DNA of 40,425 bases from the NCBI GenBank assembly GCA_902798645.1, contig CADBXV010000010.1:1-40425 (forward strand), written 5' to 3'. The position numbers and the translations under genes were made by a program. The number at the start of each line of letters is the position of its first letter. Position 1 is the first letter of the stretch. This stretch comes from an uncultured bacterium (GTDB taxonomy: Bacteria > Cyanobacteriota > Vampirovibrionia > Gastranaerophilales > Gastranaerophilaceae). The notes under the pieces are model-generated. The model was not told the origin of the DNA. It ran no database searches and saw nothing but the letters and a program-made list of their open reading frames with translations. Positions 5,747 to 13,860 of this stretch are shown piece by piece.

Positions 5747-6539
5747 TCTTTACACAACCGCAATTAACACACAAAAAGCAACAAACCAGTGGATGGATGT
5801 GCTTGCTGAAAACATGACAAATGTATATACACCGGGGTACAGAGAAAATAAAATTACTTTCAAAACCTTTTTAGGCGGTGCAGTAATAGATAACAATGTA
5901 AAAAATCACGACCAAGGAAAATCTATTCCCGGAACTTCTAATGAGAATTTGTATTTAGAAGGAAAAGGCTTTTTTATGGTAAGAAATCCGGAGGGAAATG
6001 TTTGTTACACAAGACTCGGAGAATTTACATTTGATTCGGAAGGTGTATATAGAGCAAAAAACGGTTCAACTGTTCAAGGATATATACTTAATGATAAGGG
6101 CGAAATAATGTCCGGTACAAAGTCTATAAGTGCAGATTTGTATGAAGAAACTTCACTCAAAGGCGGTGCGTTAAGCATTCCTACGACAAATATAAAATTG
6201 TGGATAGATCCTAATAACGGCAAATTCTTAGGTAAATATGATGAGTATGAAATAAAAAATGACGGTACTATTTATGGAAAAGCAGATGGCGGAAATCGTT
6301 CAGTACCGTTGTATAAAATTGCGACAGCAAATTTTCATAATCCAAACGGTTTGTTTGATATAGGAAATGGTGTTTTTGTAGAAACACCGGATTCCGGAAA
6401 ACCTGTAATTGGCAGGGGCGAAATTCGTTCCGGACTTTTAGAACAAGCAAATACAGATTTTAAAGCAAATATGGTTAATGCTTTAATTAAATCAAATAAG
6501 CAATTATTGCAATCAGCAATGGAAATGGCTACTCAATAG
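5739..6539 (+). CDS. Flagellar hook/basal-body rod protein (FlgE/F/G family)
   Basis: A 266-residue extracellular axial protein. The N-terminal rod motif is present ('WMDVLAENMTNVYTPGYREN'), then 'YLEGKGFFMVRNPEG', 'YTRLGEFTFDSEGVYRAKNG', and the C-terminal helical motif 'GLLEQANTDFKANMVNALIK'. Terminal helices of this kind pack in the flagellar rod and hook core. The length (266) fits FlgF or FlgG better than a usual FlgE (about 400), while its place directly after fliK suggests the hook (FlgE) slot. flgD, usually between the two, is absent. The family is certain, the subtype is not. Confidence 0.88.
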   Translation: MNDLYTTAINTQKATNQWMDVLAENMTNVYTPGYRENKITFKTFLGGAVIDNNVKNHDQGKSIPGTSNENLYLEGKGFFMVRNPEGNVCYTRLGEFTFDSEGVYRAKNGSTVQGYILNDKGEIMSGTKSISADLYEETSLKGGALSIPTTNIKLWIDPNNGKFLGKYDEYEIKNDGTIYGKADGGNRSVPLYKIATANFHNPNGLFDIGNGVFVETPDSGKPVIGRGEIRSGLLEQANTDFKANMVNALIKSNKQLLQSAMEMATQ

Positions 6540-6587
6540 TAATCAATTATAATTCATAATTTTTCATATTAGTTAAACTCCGTTTAT

Positions 6588-6625
6588 AAAGGAATTAAAT
6601 TCAATTTTAATTCCTTTTATTTTGT
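6588..6625 (+). terminator. Terminator of the fliJ-fliK-rod operon
   Basis: A perfect 12-bp stem 'AAAGGAATTAAA' / 'TTTAATTCCTTT' (6588-6599 with 6606-6617) with a short loop is followed by TATTTTG. It lies 49 bases after the rod-protein stop codon. Confidence 0.75.
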
Positions 6626-6639
6626 TTAATTTAATTTTC

Positions 6640-6668
6640 TTGTTATACAATTATTCAAGTGGTATAAT
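6640..6668 (+). promoter_or_regulatory. Sigma-70-type promoter
   Basis: TTGTTA (6640-6645), a 17-base spacer and a consensus TATAAT (6663-6668) lie 28 bases before the membrane-protein gene at 6697 and just after the flagellar terminator. Confidence 0.75.
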
Positions 6669-6696
6669 CTCAATGTAAAAATAAATAGGAGGTCTT

Positions 6697-7446
6697 ATGT
6701 TAAAAGCTTTTGTATATATGTTTAAGGATAAAGAATTTTGGAAAAAATATTTACCGGTTTTTTGTTTTGTAGTTTTAGCTAATATTTTTATGAACTGGGC
6801 AGGTATTTATGCTCCCATTTTAAATGAGGGTGTGAAAAATCCATTATATTATATTTTATATATTATTGGGTTTGTAATAATGTTTGTTCCGTATGGATAC
6901 AGTATTTCAGCATTGGACTATGCTTTTAAATGTGAAGAAAACATTAATTTACCGTTTATAGATATAAAACATAATTTTTTAAACGGATTAAAAGTTATTT
7001 TATCCGGAGCATTATTAATAGTGTTACTGTCTGTAATATTTTTAATTTTAGGATTTATAAGGAATGCTTTATCAGGAACAGCAGGCGAGGTTTTATCTTC
7101 AATAGTTACGGCACTATCATTTTTAATTTTGTTTTTTACGTCATTTATGGGTATTGCAATGTGTTGCAATTATGTGAAAAAACCAAATTATTTTAATTTT
7201 ATAAATTTTAAGTCAGCAATCAATATCGCTAATGAAAATTTAGGAAAATATTTTATTGTATATCTAATAACTTTATTAACAGCCATTGTTACTTATGTTT
7301 TATCTATGGTGGTTGTTTCATATATGGTATTACTGGGATATTTAGGTATCGTTTTATATTCGTTGTTTGTTTCAGTTATTTGGACTTACATAATTTATGT
7401 TTACGCATATTTATTTGCACGTTCGGTAAAGGCAAGCAGTTTTTAA
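6697..7446 (+). CDS. Multi-pass membrane protein (DUF4013-like)
   Basis: A 249-residue integral membrane protein with about six helices. The loop 'LPFIDIKHNFLNGLKVIL' after the second helix resembles the 'lPew.d....f..Glk' feature of DUF4013 membrane proteins, whose function is unknown. The start has AGGAGG 5 bases upstream and a clear promoter. The stop lies 13 bases before rqcH, so the two are probably co-transcribed. No transporter or enzyme motif is visible. The DUF assignment is from memory of its pattern and is moderate. Confidence 0.8.
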   Translation: MLKAFVYMFKDKEFWKKYLPVFCFVVLANIFMNWAGIYAPILNEGVKNPLYYILYIIGFVIMFVPYGYSISALDYAFKCEENINLPFIDIKHNFLNGLKVILSGALLIVLLSVIFLILGFIRNALSGTAGEVLSSIVTALSFLILFFTSFMGIAMCCNYVKKPNYFNFINFKSAINIANENLGKYFIVYLITLLTAIVTYVLSMVVVSYMVLLGYLGIVLYSLFVSVIWTYIIYVYAYLFARSVKASSF

Positions 7447-7459
7447 TTAGAGTTCTGAA

Positions 7460-9088
7460 ATGACAATGATAAATATTGATTTTCTTACATTAAGAGCTTT
7501 TTTGATTGAAAATATCGATTTTATAATAGGATCAAGAATTCAAAAAATACAACAGCCTACAAGACGGGATTTTATATTATCATTAAGAAACAATAATGAA
7601 AGTAGAAAGTTTTATATAAACATATGTCCTCAGATTTATCATATTGCTTTTATGAGCAAAGAAAATGAGGAACGTCGTGGCATAATAATTCCTCAAAAAC
7701 CTCCTATGTTTTGCATGTTATTGCGCAAATATCTTGAAGGAGCCAGAATCTCTGATGCATTAACCGTTGAGAATGAGCGTATATTAGAATTGCATTTTGA
7801 ATCTTATGATGAATTATCACAAAAAAGGCTTTTATGTTTAGCGGTAGAGCTGATGGGAAAACATTCAAACGTAATTTTGTACGACAAAGAAAGTTGTATA
7901 ATAATCGGATGTGCGCACAATGTCGGTCCAGAAAAAAGCAGATATAGAGAACTTCAAGGCGGACTTAAATATGTCTATCCGCCGGGGGTAGGGGTAAATG
8001 TAGGGGTAAATGCAGGGAAAGTGGTAAATGTTGGGGAAAATAGTTTTCCCTTTCCTGCGGAGGCTGGCAGCGAGAGTGGGCAAGTCTGCGATAACCGTCT
8101 TTCCAACGAATTAAAAAAACAATTCGCAGGGCTTTCTCAAAAAAAAATTAATCATTATTTAATAACAGAAACATTCACACCTGCAATAAAAGATAATAGA
8201 TATACCCTTTTTGAAGAACTTATTGAAGGTTCAATAAGACAAAATAGCGTTAATGAAATGATTGATAACTATTATTCAGAAATTCAACAAAAAATAAATC
8301 TTAAGACAGCCAAGAATCAATTATTGGAAGTTGCAGCAACAAGACTCAAAAAAACAAACAATTCAATTAATAAAATATCACTTTTATTAAAAAAACGTGA
8401 TAATACCGATAAATACAAACTATTTGGAGAACTTATTACTGCCAACCTTTACCAAAAATGTGATTACCTGAAAGAGATTGAAGTTTATGATTATATAAAT
8501 AATAAAAACATAATAATTGAACTTGATGAAACAAAAACGTTAAAAGAAAATGCTCAACGGTATTTTAAGCTCTATACAAAATCAAAAGCAACGAAAGAAA
8601 AATCAGAAGAAATGATAAGAAGTTTAGGTATAGAAAAAGAGTATTTGGAAAATGTTTTGTATAGTATAGAATGTGCCAAAAATATAAAAGAGCTTTCTGA
8701 TATTAAACATGAATTAGGTATGGAAGTAAGTAAAATGACAGGACAAACTAAGCCTGTTGTTGAAAAAGTAAAAATTGGCGGATTTGATGTTTATATAGGT
8801 AAAAATAATAAACAGAACGATTTTATAGTATCAAAACTTGCAAAAGATGATGACTATTGGTTTCATGCAAGGTTATGCGCAGGCTCTCATGTACTTTTAA
8901 AAACAAACGGACAAAATCCGACAGAGGATATTTTATTTGAATGCTGTAAGCTGGCAAGGAAGTTTTCATCAGCATCACAGCCCTCAAAAGTGGGCATAAT
9001 ATATACAAAAGCAAAAAATTTGCGTAAACCTCCTGCTTCACCGCTCGGGTATGTTACTTATAAAAACGAAAAAGAAGTTTTAATATAG
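7460..9088 (+). CDS. rqcH: Rqc2/RqcH-type NFACT protein (ribosome quality control)
   Basis: A 542-residue NFACT-family protein. RqcH binds obstructed 50S subunits and recruits tRNA-Ala to add C-terminal alanine tails; in other species the family was named fibronectin-binding protein. The NFACT-N region (about 1-175) includes 'KPPMFCMLLRKYLEGARI'; a central coiled coil (about 260-430) is followed by the NFACT-R domain with 'DDYWFHARLCAGSHVLL'. The usual Asp-Arg pair reads Glu-Arg here (E106-R107). Residues ~175-212 are an unusual Gly/Val/Asn-rich stretch encoded by repeat DNA (see separate entry). The ribosome binding site is weak. Confidence 0.88.
   Translation: MTMINIDFLTLRAFLIENIDFIIGSRIQKIQQPTRRDFILSLRNNNESRKFYINICPQIYHIAFMSKENEERRGIIIPQKPPMFCMLLRKYLEGARISDALTVENERILELHFESYDELSQKRLLCLAVELMGKHSNVILYDKESCIIIGCAHNVGPEKSRYRELQGGLKYVYPPGVGVNVGVNAGKVVNVGENSFPFPAEAGSESGQVCDNRLSNELKKQFAGLSQKKINHYLITETFTPAIKDNRYTLFEELIEGSIRQNSVNEMIDNYYSEIQQKINLKTAKNQLLEVAATRLKKTNNSINKISLLLKKRDNTDKYKLFGELITANLYQKCDYLKEIEVYDYINNKNIIIELDETKTLKENAQRYFKLYTKSKATKEKSEEMIRSLGIEKEYLENVLYSIECAKNIKELSDIKHELGMEVSKMTGQTKPVVEKVKIGGFDVYIGKNNKQNDFIVSKLAKDDDYWFHARLCAGSHVLLKTNGQNPTEDILFECCKLARKFSSASQPSKVGIIYTKAKNLRKPPASPLGYVTYKNEKEVLI
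7983..8098 (+). repeat. In-frame repeat insertion inside rqcH
   Basis: The DNA is unlike the rest of the gene: it is GC-richer and contains 'GGGGTAAATGTAGGGGTAAA' and 'GTTGGGGAAAATAG', closely resembling the intergenic repeat at 18632-18656 (reverse strand) and other 'GGGGTAAAT' copies. It encodes about 38 residues (Val/Gly/Asn then Pro/Ala/Ser-rich) at the end of the NFACT-N domain without breaking the frame. A repeat-derived peptide insertion is the simplest reading. Confidence 0.65.
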
Positions 9089-9334
9089 GGTAAATATATT
9101 TAAAACTCCAAATGCGGGTGAGGTTCAACATTTGTATTAAATGGTGGGCACACCTTGCGGTTTTACCCACCCTACGTTACTGAATTTGTGCCATTTGTAA
9201 CAATTTTTTATTGTGTTTAACATTTGTTATTATTTCTTTACAATTGGTCTTTTTTTATGAGTAAAACCTGCTTATTTGTCATAAAATAAATGTAGGTCAG
9301 GTTTTACCTGACAAAAACTGTATAGGAGTTTATT
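9089..9334. repeat. Intergenic repeats between rqcH and rph
   Basis: The gap holds 'GGGTAAATATA' directly at the rqcH stop; a partial modular-repeat tail 'AAATGCGGGTGAGGTTCAA' (9111-9129); a GGTGGG/CCCACC hairpin (about 9149-9177); the palindrome-like word 'TTTGTAACAAT' (9194-9204); and the perfect palindrome 'GTCAGGTTTTACCTGAC' (9296-9312), which lies 12 bases before the rph ribosome binding site. The last element, with flanks, recurs over about 26 identical bases at 37177-37202. No gene is seen. Confidence 0.7.
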
Positions 9335-10030
9335 ATGAGAAATGACGGTAGAGAAAATAATCAATTACGAGAAATTAAATTTACACACAATTTTACAAAG
9401 CACGCACTTGGTTCAGTTTTAGTTGAATTTGGTGATACTAAAGTTATAACAACAGCTTCTGTTGATTTAAAGAAACCGAAATGGATGGAAGAAGACGATA
9501 ACAGAGGGTGGGTGACGGCAGAATATTCTTTGCTTCCTGCTTCTACTAATACAAGATGTAAAAGGGAAAGAGAAAAAGTATCAGGAAGAACACATGAAAT
9601 TCAAAGATTAATTGGCAGAAGTTTGAGAGCTTGTGTTGATTTGGAAAAAATGCCAAATATGACAATTACAATAGATGCTGATGTAATTCAAGCAGATGGC
9701 GGAACTAGAACAGCAAGTATTTGCGGAGGATTTTTGGCACTATCAGATGCAATAAATAAGTTGACAGAATCAGGCGAGATAAAAGAAAATCCGATAATAG
9801 AGCCAATAGCAGCTATATCTATAGGCATTGTAGATAGTGAAATTAGGCTGGACTTAAATTACGAAGAAGATTCTCATGCACAGGTTGATTCTAATGTAAT
9901 ATTAACTAAGAGCGGTAAGATTGTAGATTTTCAAACTACTTCAGAGGGCGAGCCTTATGAGTTTGAAAGAATGATAGAACTCTTTAATACTGCTAAAGAG
10001 GGTATTAATAAGATAATAGAAATGTATTAG
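9335..10030 (+). CDS. rph: Ribonuclease PH
   Basis: A 231-residue phosphorolytic exoribonuclease that trims tRNA 3' ends using phosphate. Family motifs: 'RNDGREN', 'GSVLVEFGDTKVITTASV', 'GWVTAEYSLLPASTNTR', 'SGRTHEIQRLIGRSLRA', 'IDADVIQADGGTRTASI' and 'LDLNYEEDSHAQVDSNVI', in family order; length is typical (about 240). The start ATG has AGGAG 7 bases upstream. It faces the gene at 10039 with only 8 bases between stop codons, and no terminator separates them. Confidence 0.96.
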   Translation: MRNDGRENNQLREIKFTHNFTKHALGSVLVEFGDTKVITTASVDLKKPKWMEEDDNRGWVTAEYSLLPASTNTRCKREREKVSGRTHEIQRLIGRSLRACVDLEKMPNMTITIDADVIQADGGTRTASICGGFLALSDAINKLTESGEIKENPIIEPIAAISIGIVDSEIRLDLNYEEDSHAQVDSNVILTKSGKIVDFQTTSEGEPYEFERMIELFNTAKEGINKIIEMY

Positions 10031-10038
10031 TCAGTATT

Positions 10039-10701
10039 TTACGGATTAAATTTTTTAGTTGCATCAGCTAAGTTGAATTGATTGTATATTGAGCTGTAGA
10101 GTTGTGTTGCAGCTTCTGCATTAGATTTTTTATTCAGTTCCTGTAATGCGTTGTGTCCGTTTTTGTTGATAGTTCCTTTTATTTCTCCGTTATTGCTTAC
10201 AATATCTGCTGCGAGAATCGAACTTCCGTATTCTCCAATGTCAATTTTGCCGTCGTTATTTAAATCCATTGGTTTTGTAGAATAGTCACTATTCAGTGCA
10301 AAAGCTTGGTCTAATTCTTTTACCTCAACATCTTTTCTTGCTCCCAATTCTTCATAAGCCGTTCCAAGTAAAGCATCTTTATCAATATCACCTGCTTTAT
10401 GGATGTTTTGCATATACCTGTATTCGTATTCCAAAGGAGGAAGAGCATTTAGGTATGCATCATTTTCCTTCGTATACTTTTCCATAAGTTCAATATTTTT
10501 GTCTTGAGCTTCAGGATTTGTTCCAAAGTCTAAAATGGGCGGTGTTGCGTGGTTATCTTTAATCAGAGGTTGTTCTAAATAAGAATAAAAATTCTGTACG
10601 CTATTTCTTCCATATCTTATTGACGGATTGGTTACTTTTTCTTCTGTATATTTCCCCCTTGTACCATCAATTTTAGTAACACCGTTATTTACTTCAAACA
10701 T
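10039..10701 (-). CDS. Unknown protein with one Ca-binding (EF-hand/dockerin-like) loop
   Basis: A 220-residue protein starting at ATG 10701, which has GGAGG 7 bases upstream; a frame opening six codons earlier lacks that spacing. The one recognisable element is 'DLNNDGKIDIGE' (about 146-157), a canonical calcium loop with Asp, Asn, Asp and final Glu in place. No signal peptide or membrane helix is seen. The remainder is charged, Asn/Tyr-rich and predicted helical. It is transcribed alone, divergent from ilvE and convergent with rph. A role in surface or motility functions is possible but unsupported. Confidence 0.8.
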   Translation of the reverse strand: MFEVNNGVTKIDGTRGKYTEEKVTNPSIRYGRNSVQNFYSYLEQPLIKDNHATPPILDFGTNPEAQDKNIELMEKYTKENDAYLNALPPLEYEYRYMQNIHKAGDIDKDALLGTAYEELGARKDVEVKELDQAFALNSDYSTKPMDLNNDGKIDIGEYGSSILAADIVSNNGEIKGTINKNGHNALQELNKKSNAEAATQLYSSIYNQFNLADATKKFNP

Positions 10702-10839
10702 AGACTGACCTCCACACATATTTTCATATATATATAAAGTATTATTGTGAATAAAAATTGACTTTTTGTAACAATAATTTACAATCTCAAAATCTTAGTT
10801 GAATATTGTAGTATAATTGTTTAGATAGGAGATTAGGGA

Positions 10840-11754
10840 ATGACAGAGTTCGTATATATGAATGGCGAGTATGTAGAAGCTGATAAGGCAGTTCTGCCGG
10901 TAAGAACGCATGCATTTTTGTACGGAACGTCGGTTTTTGAAGGAATCAGAGCATATTATAATAAAGACGAAGGTCAAATGTATGCTTTTAGGGTAAAAGA
11001 TCATTATAAAAGACTTCTTGCAAGTGCAAAGGTTATGTGGATGAATTCTCCCTATACTCTTGATGAATATGAGAATATTACAAAAGATTTGTTGAAGAAG
11101 AATGGTTATAAAACGGATGTGTATATTCGTCCTACACTATATAAGTCAGCGATAAAAGTCGGACCTACTTTAACTGATAACGAGGATTCTTTTTTAATTT
11201 TCACAACACCGTTTGGTGATTATTTTGAATCCGATAGAGGACTTAGATTATGTGTATCCAGTTGGCGAAGGACTTCTGATAATGCAATTCCTCCCAGAGC
11301 AAAAGTAAGTGGGGCTTATGCAAATTCTGCACTTATAAAAACCGATGCGCATGAAATGGGTTTTGATGATGCGGTTGTATTATCAGAGTCCGGACAAGTT
11401 ACAGAAGGTTCTGCAATGAATATCTTTTTTGTATTTAACGGGATTCTTACTACAACAAGTATTACAGATGACATCTTGATAGGTGTTACAAGAAATACTG
11501 TCTTAGAACTTGCGCACGAATTAGGGATACCGACTGCTGAACGACCAATTGACAGGACTGAAATTTACAATGCGGAGGAATGTTTTTGCTGCGGAACAGG
11601 CGCTCAGATAGTTCCCGTGGAAAGTATTGATCATCGGATTATTGGTGATGGCAGAACAGGAAATATAACAAAACAAATTCAAAATTTATATTTTGATACG
11701 GTTAGGGGTAAGGTAGAAAAGTTTAAGGGATGGTGTACGCCAATTTATGATTAA
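10840..11754 (+). CDS. ilvE: Branched-chain amino-acid aminotransferase
   Basis: A 304-residue fold-type IV PLP enzyme that makes or degrades Val, Leu and Ile by exchange with glutamate. Motifs: 'GTSVFEGIRAYY', 'YIRPTLYKS', the cofactor lysine in 'PPRAKVSGAYANSALIK', 'VTEGSAMNIFFV' and 'ECFCCGTGAQIVPVESID'. Length is normal (about 305). The ATG has a GGAG-like site and a TATAAT at 10812-10817, though no clear -35 is seen. The stop overlaps the permease start by 8 bases. Substrate could extend to D-amino acids in this fold, but the motif set favours IlvE. Confidence 0.93.
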   Translation: MTEFVYMNGEYVEADKAVLPVRTHAFLYGTSVFEGIRAYYNKDEGQMYAFRVKDHYKRLLASAKVMWMNSPYTLDEYENITKDLLKKNGYKTDVYIRPTLYKSAIKVGPTLTDNEDSFLIFTTPFGDYFESDRGLRLCVSSWRRTSDNAIPPRAKVSGAYANSALIKTDAHEMGFDDAVVLSESGQVTEGSAMNIFFVFNGILTTTSITDDILIGVTRNTVLELAHELGIPTAERPIDRTEIYNAEECFCCGTGAQIVPVESIDHRIIGDGRTGNITKQIQNLYFDTVRGKVEKFKGWCTPIYD

Positions 11755-12478
11755 ATTCTTTGGAAAATGTATGATGAACTTGTGGACAAGTGTTTGCTAT
11801 ATGGTAAGCGGACGCTCAAGGATGTATCATTCTCTGACACAAGCGGCACTAATAAGCTTTGATTCACTTATAATTTCTCTTGTTATAGCATTTGTATCAG
11901 CTGCAGTTATAGCAATACAAGTTTCAAAACAATTTTTGATGTCAGGAGCTGAGGCTTATATTGGCGGTTCTATTGCGATAGTTATGATAAGAGAGATTGC
12001 TCCGGGTTTTGTGGCACTTGCAATCGGGGCAAGAGCAGGTACTGCAATATCAGCAGAAATTGCAAACATGCAAGTAACTTCGCAAGTTGATGCAATAAAA
12101 ACTTTAAAGATTGATCCGGTAGGATATTATTTTACACCAAGAATTTTGGCGGCGGCAATTACTGTTCCGATGGTAGTAATGATTGCAGAAGTTGTGGGAA
12201 TTACCGGCGGTTTACTTGTTTCTCACGCAACGATAGGGCTTCATCCTGCAAGGTATATACATTCTGTTTGGCTGTGGCTTAATGCAAGGGATGTTTATAT
12301 AAGTTTGTTTAAGGGGTTTGTTTTTGGGATATTGATAGCTCTCGTTTGTGCAACAAAAGGATACGAAACTAAAGGCGGAGCAAAAGATGTCGGTAATTCA
12401 ACCACACAAGCAGCGGTATTATCTACGGTATACATGTTAGTCGCCGATTTTGTAATAAATTTGATATTTTATTTATAA
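11747..12478 (+). CDS. mlaE: MlaE-type lipid ABC transporter permease
   Basis: A 243-residue integral membrane protein with about five helices, matching the MlaE/YrbE family permease of phospholipid (MCE-type) transporters. Diagnostic stretches: 'VIMIREIAPGFVALAIGARA' region, 'GTAISAEIANMQVTSQVDAI' and 'YYFTPRILAAAITVPMV'. Such permeases work with an MCE substrate-binding protein and an ATPase, neither of which is adjacent here. It overlaps ilvE by 8 bases, which is probably compaction rather than pathway logic. Its presence implies an outer membrane or cyanobacteria-like envelope. Confidence 0.93.
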   Translation: MIKFFGKCMMNLWTSVCYMVSGRSRMYHSLTQAALISFDSLIISLVIAFVSAAVIAIQVSKQFLMSGAEAYIGGSIAIVMIREIAPGFVALAIGARAGTAISAEIANMQVTSQVDAIKTLKIDPVGYYFTPRILAAAITVPMVVMIAEVVGITGGLLVSHATIGLHPARYIHSVWLWLNARDVYISLFKGFVFGILIALVCATKGYETKGGAKDVGNSTTQAAVLSTVYMLVADFVINLIFYL

Positions 12479-12491
12479 GAAAGGATATAAA

Positions 12492-12986
12492 ATGTTAATC
12501 AACCCAATCAATGCAGCAATTAGTAACACGAATTTTAAATCAATAATAAAACCGACGGATTCATTAAGAGAAGGTTTTGATTTGATTAATAAAGATGTTA
12601 AATCAGGATCTATGAAAAATTTGAATTATGTAAAAGATTTTATGGATAGTCTTGTGAAAATAAGAGATTCTGAGAAAAGTTCTGCTTTTAAAATTGATAT
12701 TGATAAAAACAGAGCGGACTATACATATACAAAAATTAACGGAAGGCGTGTAAGCGGCGGTCATAATGAACGTCAAATAAATCTTCAGGACGGATATTTG
12801 GTAGTTGAAGGAATAAAAAGATATGCATCAAAATTGGAAAACATACAGCCGTCCTGTTTGGATATATTAAAATTACAAATAGAGGAAACAGAAGCAAAAC
12901 TTGATGAATTGATAGAAAGATATTCATTACGATTAAAAGCAGAAGTAGAACAAGCTCAAAAAATGATATTTAAAGATGTTAAATAA
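12492..12986 (+). CDS. Unknown protein with 'MxIxPI...NFK' N-terminus
   Basis: A 164-residue protein, start supported by AAGGA 8 bases before the ATG. The N-terminus 'MLINPINAAISNTNFKS' resembles those of the genes at 27667 and 33238. The middle has a basic/turn-rich 'KINGRRVSGGHNERQINLQ' and the C-terminal half is a charged helix (about 115-160, Glu/Lys/Leu). No signal peptide or membrane segment is present. It lies 13 bases after mlaE and before the sigma factor, so it may belong to that transcript. Not recognised. Confidence 0.7.
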   Translation: MLINPINAAISNTNFKSIIKPTDSLREGFDLINKDVKSGSMKNLNYVKDFMDSLVKIRDSEKSSAFKIDIDKNRADYTYTKINGRRVSGGHNERQINLQDGYLVVEGIKRYASKLENIQPSCLDILKLQIEETEAKLDELIERYSLRLKAEVEQAQKMIFKDVK

Positions 12987-13047
12987 ATTGAATTGCGTAT
13001 CATAAAATATCGTGATATCATTGTTACATTAAGCGGAGTGAGTTATT

Positions 13048-13860
13048 TTGCAAGACAAACAACAAGAGCAAATGATGTATGAATTGATAGCGGAATGGCT
13101 GGGAAATTACCGCAGTGCAACTTCCGAGTCGCAAAAAGCAAAGGCTAAAGCTCTTATTGTTTCACGTATGCTTCCGATTGTAAAAAGAATCGCAAGAACA
13201 ATTGCAAGACGTTCTTATGACCCTATAGAAGATTTAGTGCAAGCCGGATCAATAGGTTTACTAAAGGCTATAGACAGTTTTTCTCCTGAGATTAATGATA
13301 ATTTTAAGTATTATGCAGGTAGTTTGATAATCGGTGAGATAAAGCATTATATTCGTGACAAAATGAACGCAATAAAGGTGCCAAGACATATTCAGGAATT
13401 ATCGTTCCGTATTAATTCTTTTATCAGTACGTTAACAGCTGATGAATTGAATGATTTAACAAATGAGTATGTTGCGGATGCTCTTAACGTGTCTAAAAAA
13501 GATGTTGATTTTGTGATGCAGGCTGACAGAAGAAAAAACATCGTTTCACTTGATGAAGTTTATAGAGCAGATTCAAATAATCTTGGTTATGAAGAAGTTA
13601 TATCCGCTGATAATTATAAAGAGAAGTCGGAATTAGAGGATGCGAGATTAATTATAGAACTTGTAATTGTGAGGCTTCCGAAAGAATACAGAAAGCTTGT
13701 AGAATTATATTATTATCAGGATTTAAGCCAGAAAGAAATTTCAGAAAGAATGAATATCTCTCCAATGCAGGTATCCAGAAAACTTAAGAAAGCTTTTGAA
13801 ATGCTTCACGCAATGATAGCGGATTCTCAGTTAGGAGATTCATTAATGGGGATTTTGTAA
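13048..13860 (+). CDS. Alternative sigma-70 family factor (SigB/SigF/FliA type)
   Basis: A 270-residue sigma factor without region 1. Region 2: 'ARTIARRSYDPIEDLVQAGS', then 'IGLLKAIDSFSPEINDNFKY', 'LIIGEIKHYIRDKMNAIKVP'. Region 3 covers about 110-160 and region 4 has 'LPKEYRKLVELYYYQDLSQK' and 'EISERMNISPMQVSRKLKKA'. The likely start is TTG 13048 with GGAG 9 bases upstream; ATG 13072 is an alternative. The stop overlaps the prepilin peptidase start (TAATG). It is a candidate for the factor that reads the sigma-28-like promoter at 36487, but a stress-type SigB/F role is equally possible. Confidence 0.9.
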   Translation: MQDKQQEQMMYELIAEWLGNYRSATSESQKAKAKALIVSRMLPIVKRIARTIARRSYDPIEDLVQAGSIGLLKAIDSFSPEINDNFKYYAGSLIIGEIKHYIRDKMNAIKVPRHIQELSFRINSFISTLTADELNDLTNEYVADALNVSKKDVDFVMQADRRKNIVSLDEVYRADSNNLGYEEVISADNYKEKSELEDARLIIELVIVRLPKEYRKLVELYYYQDLSQKEISERMNISPMQVSRKLKKAFEMLHAMIADSQLGDSLMGIL

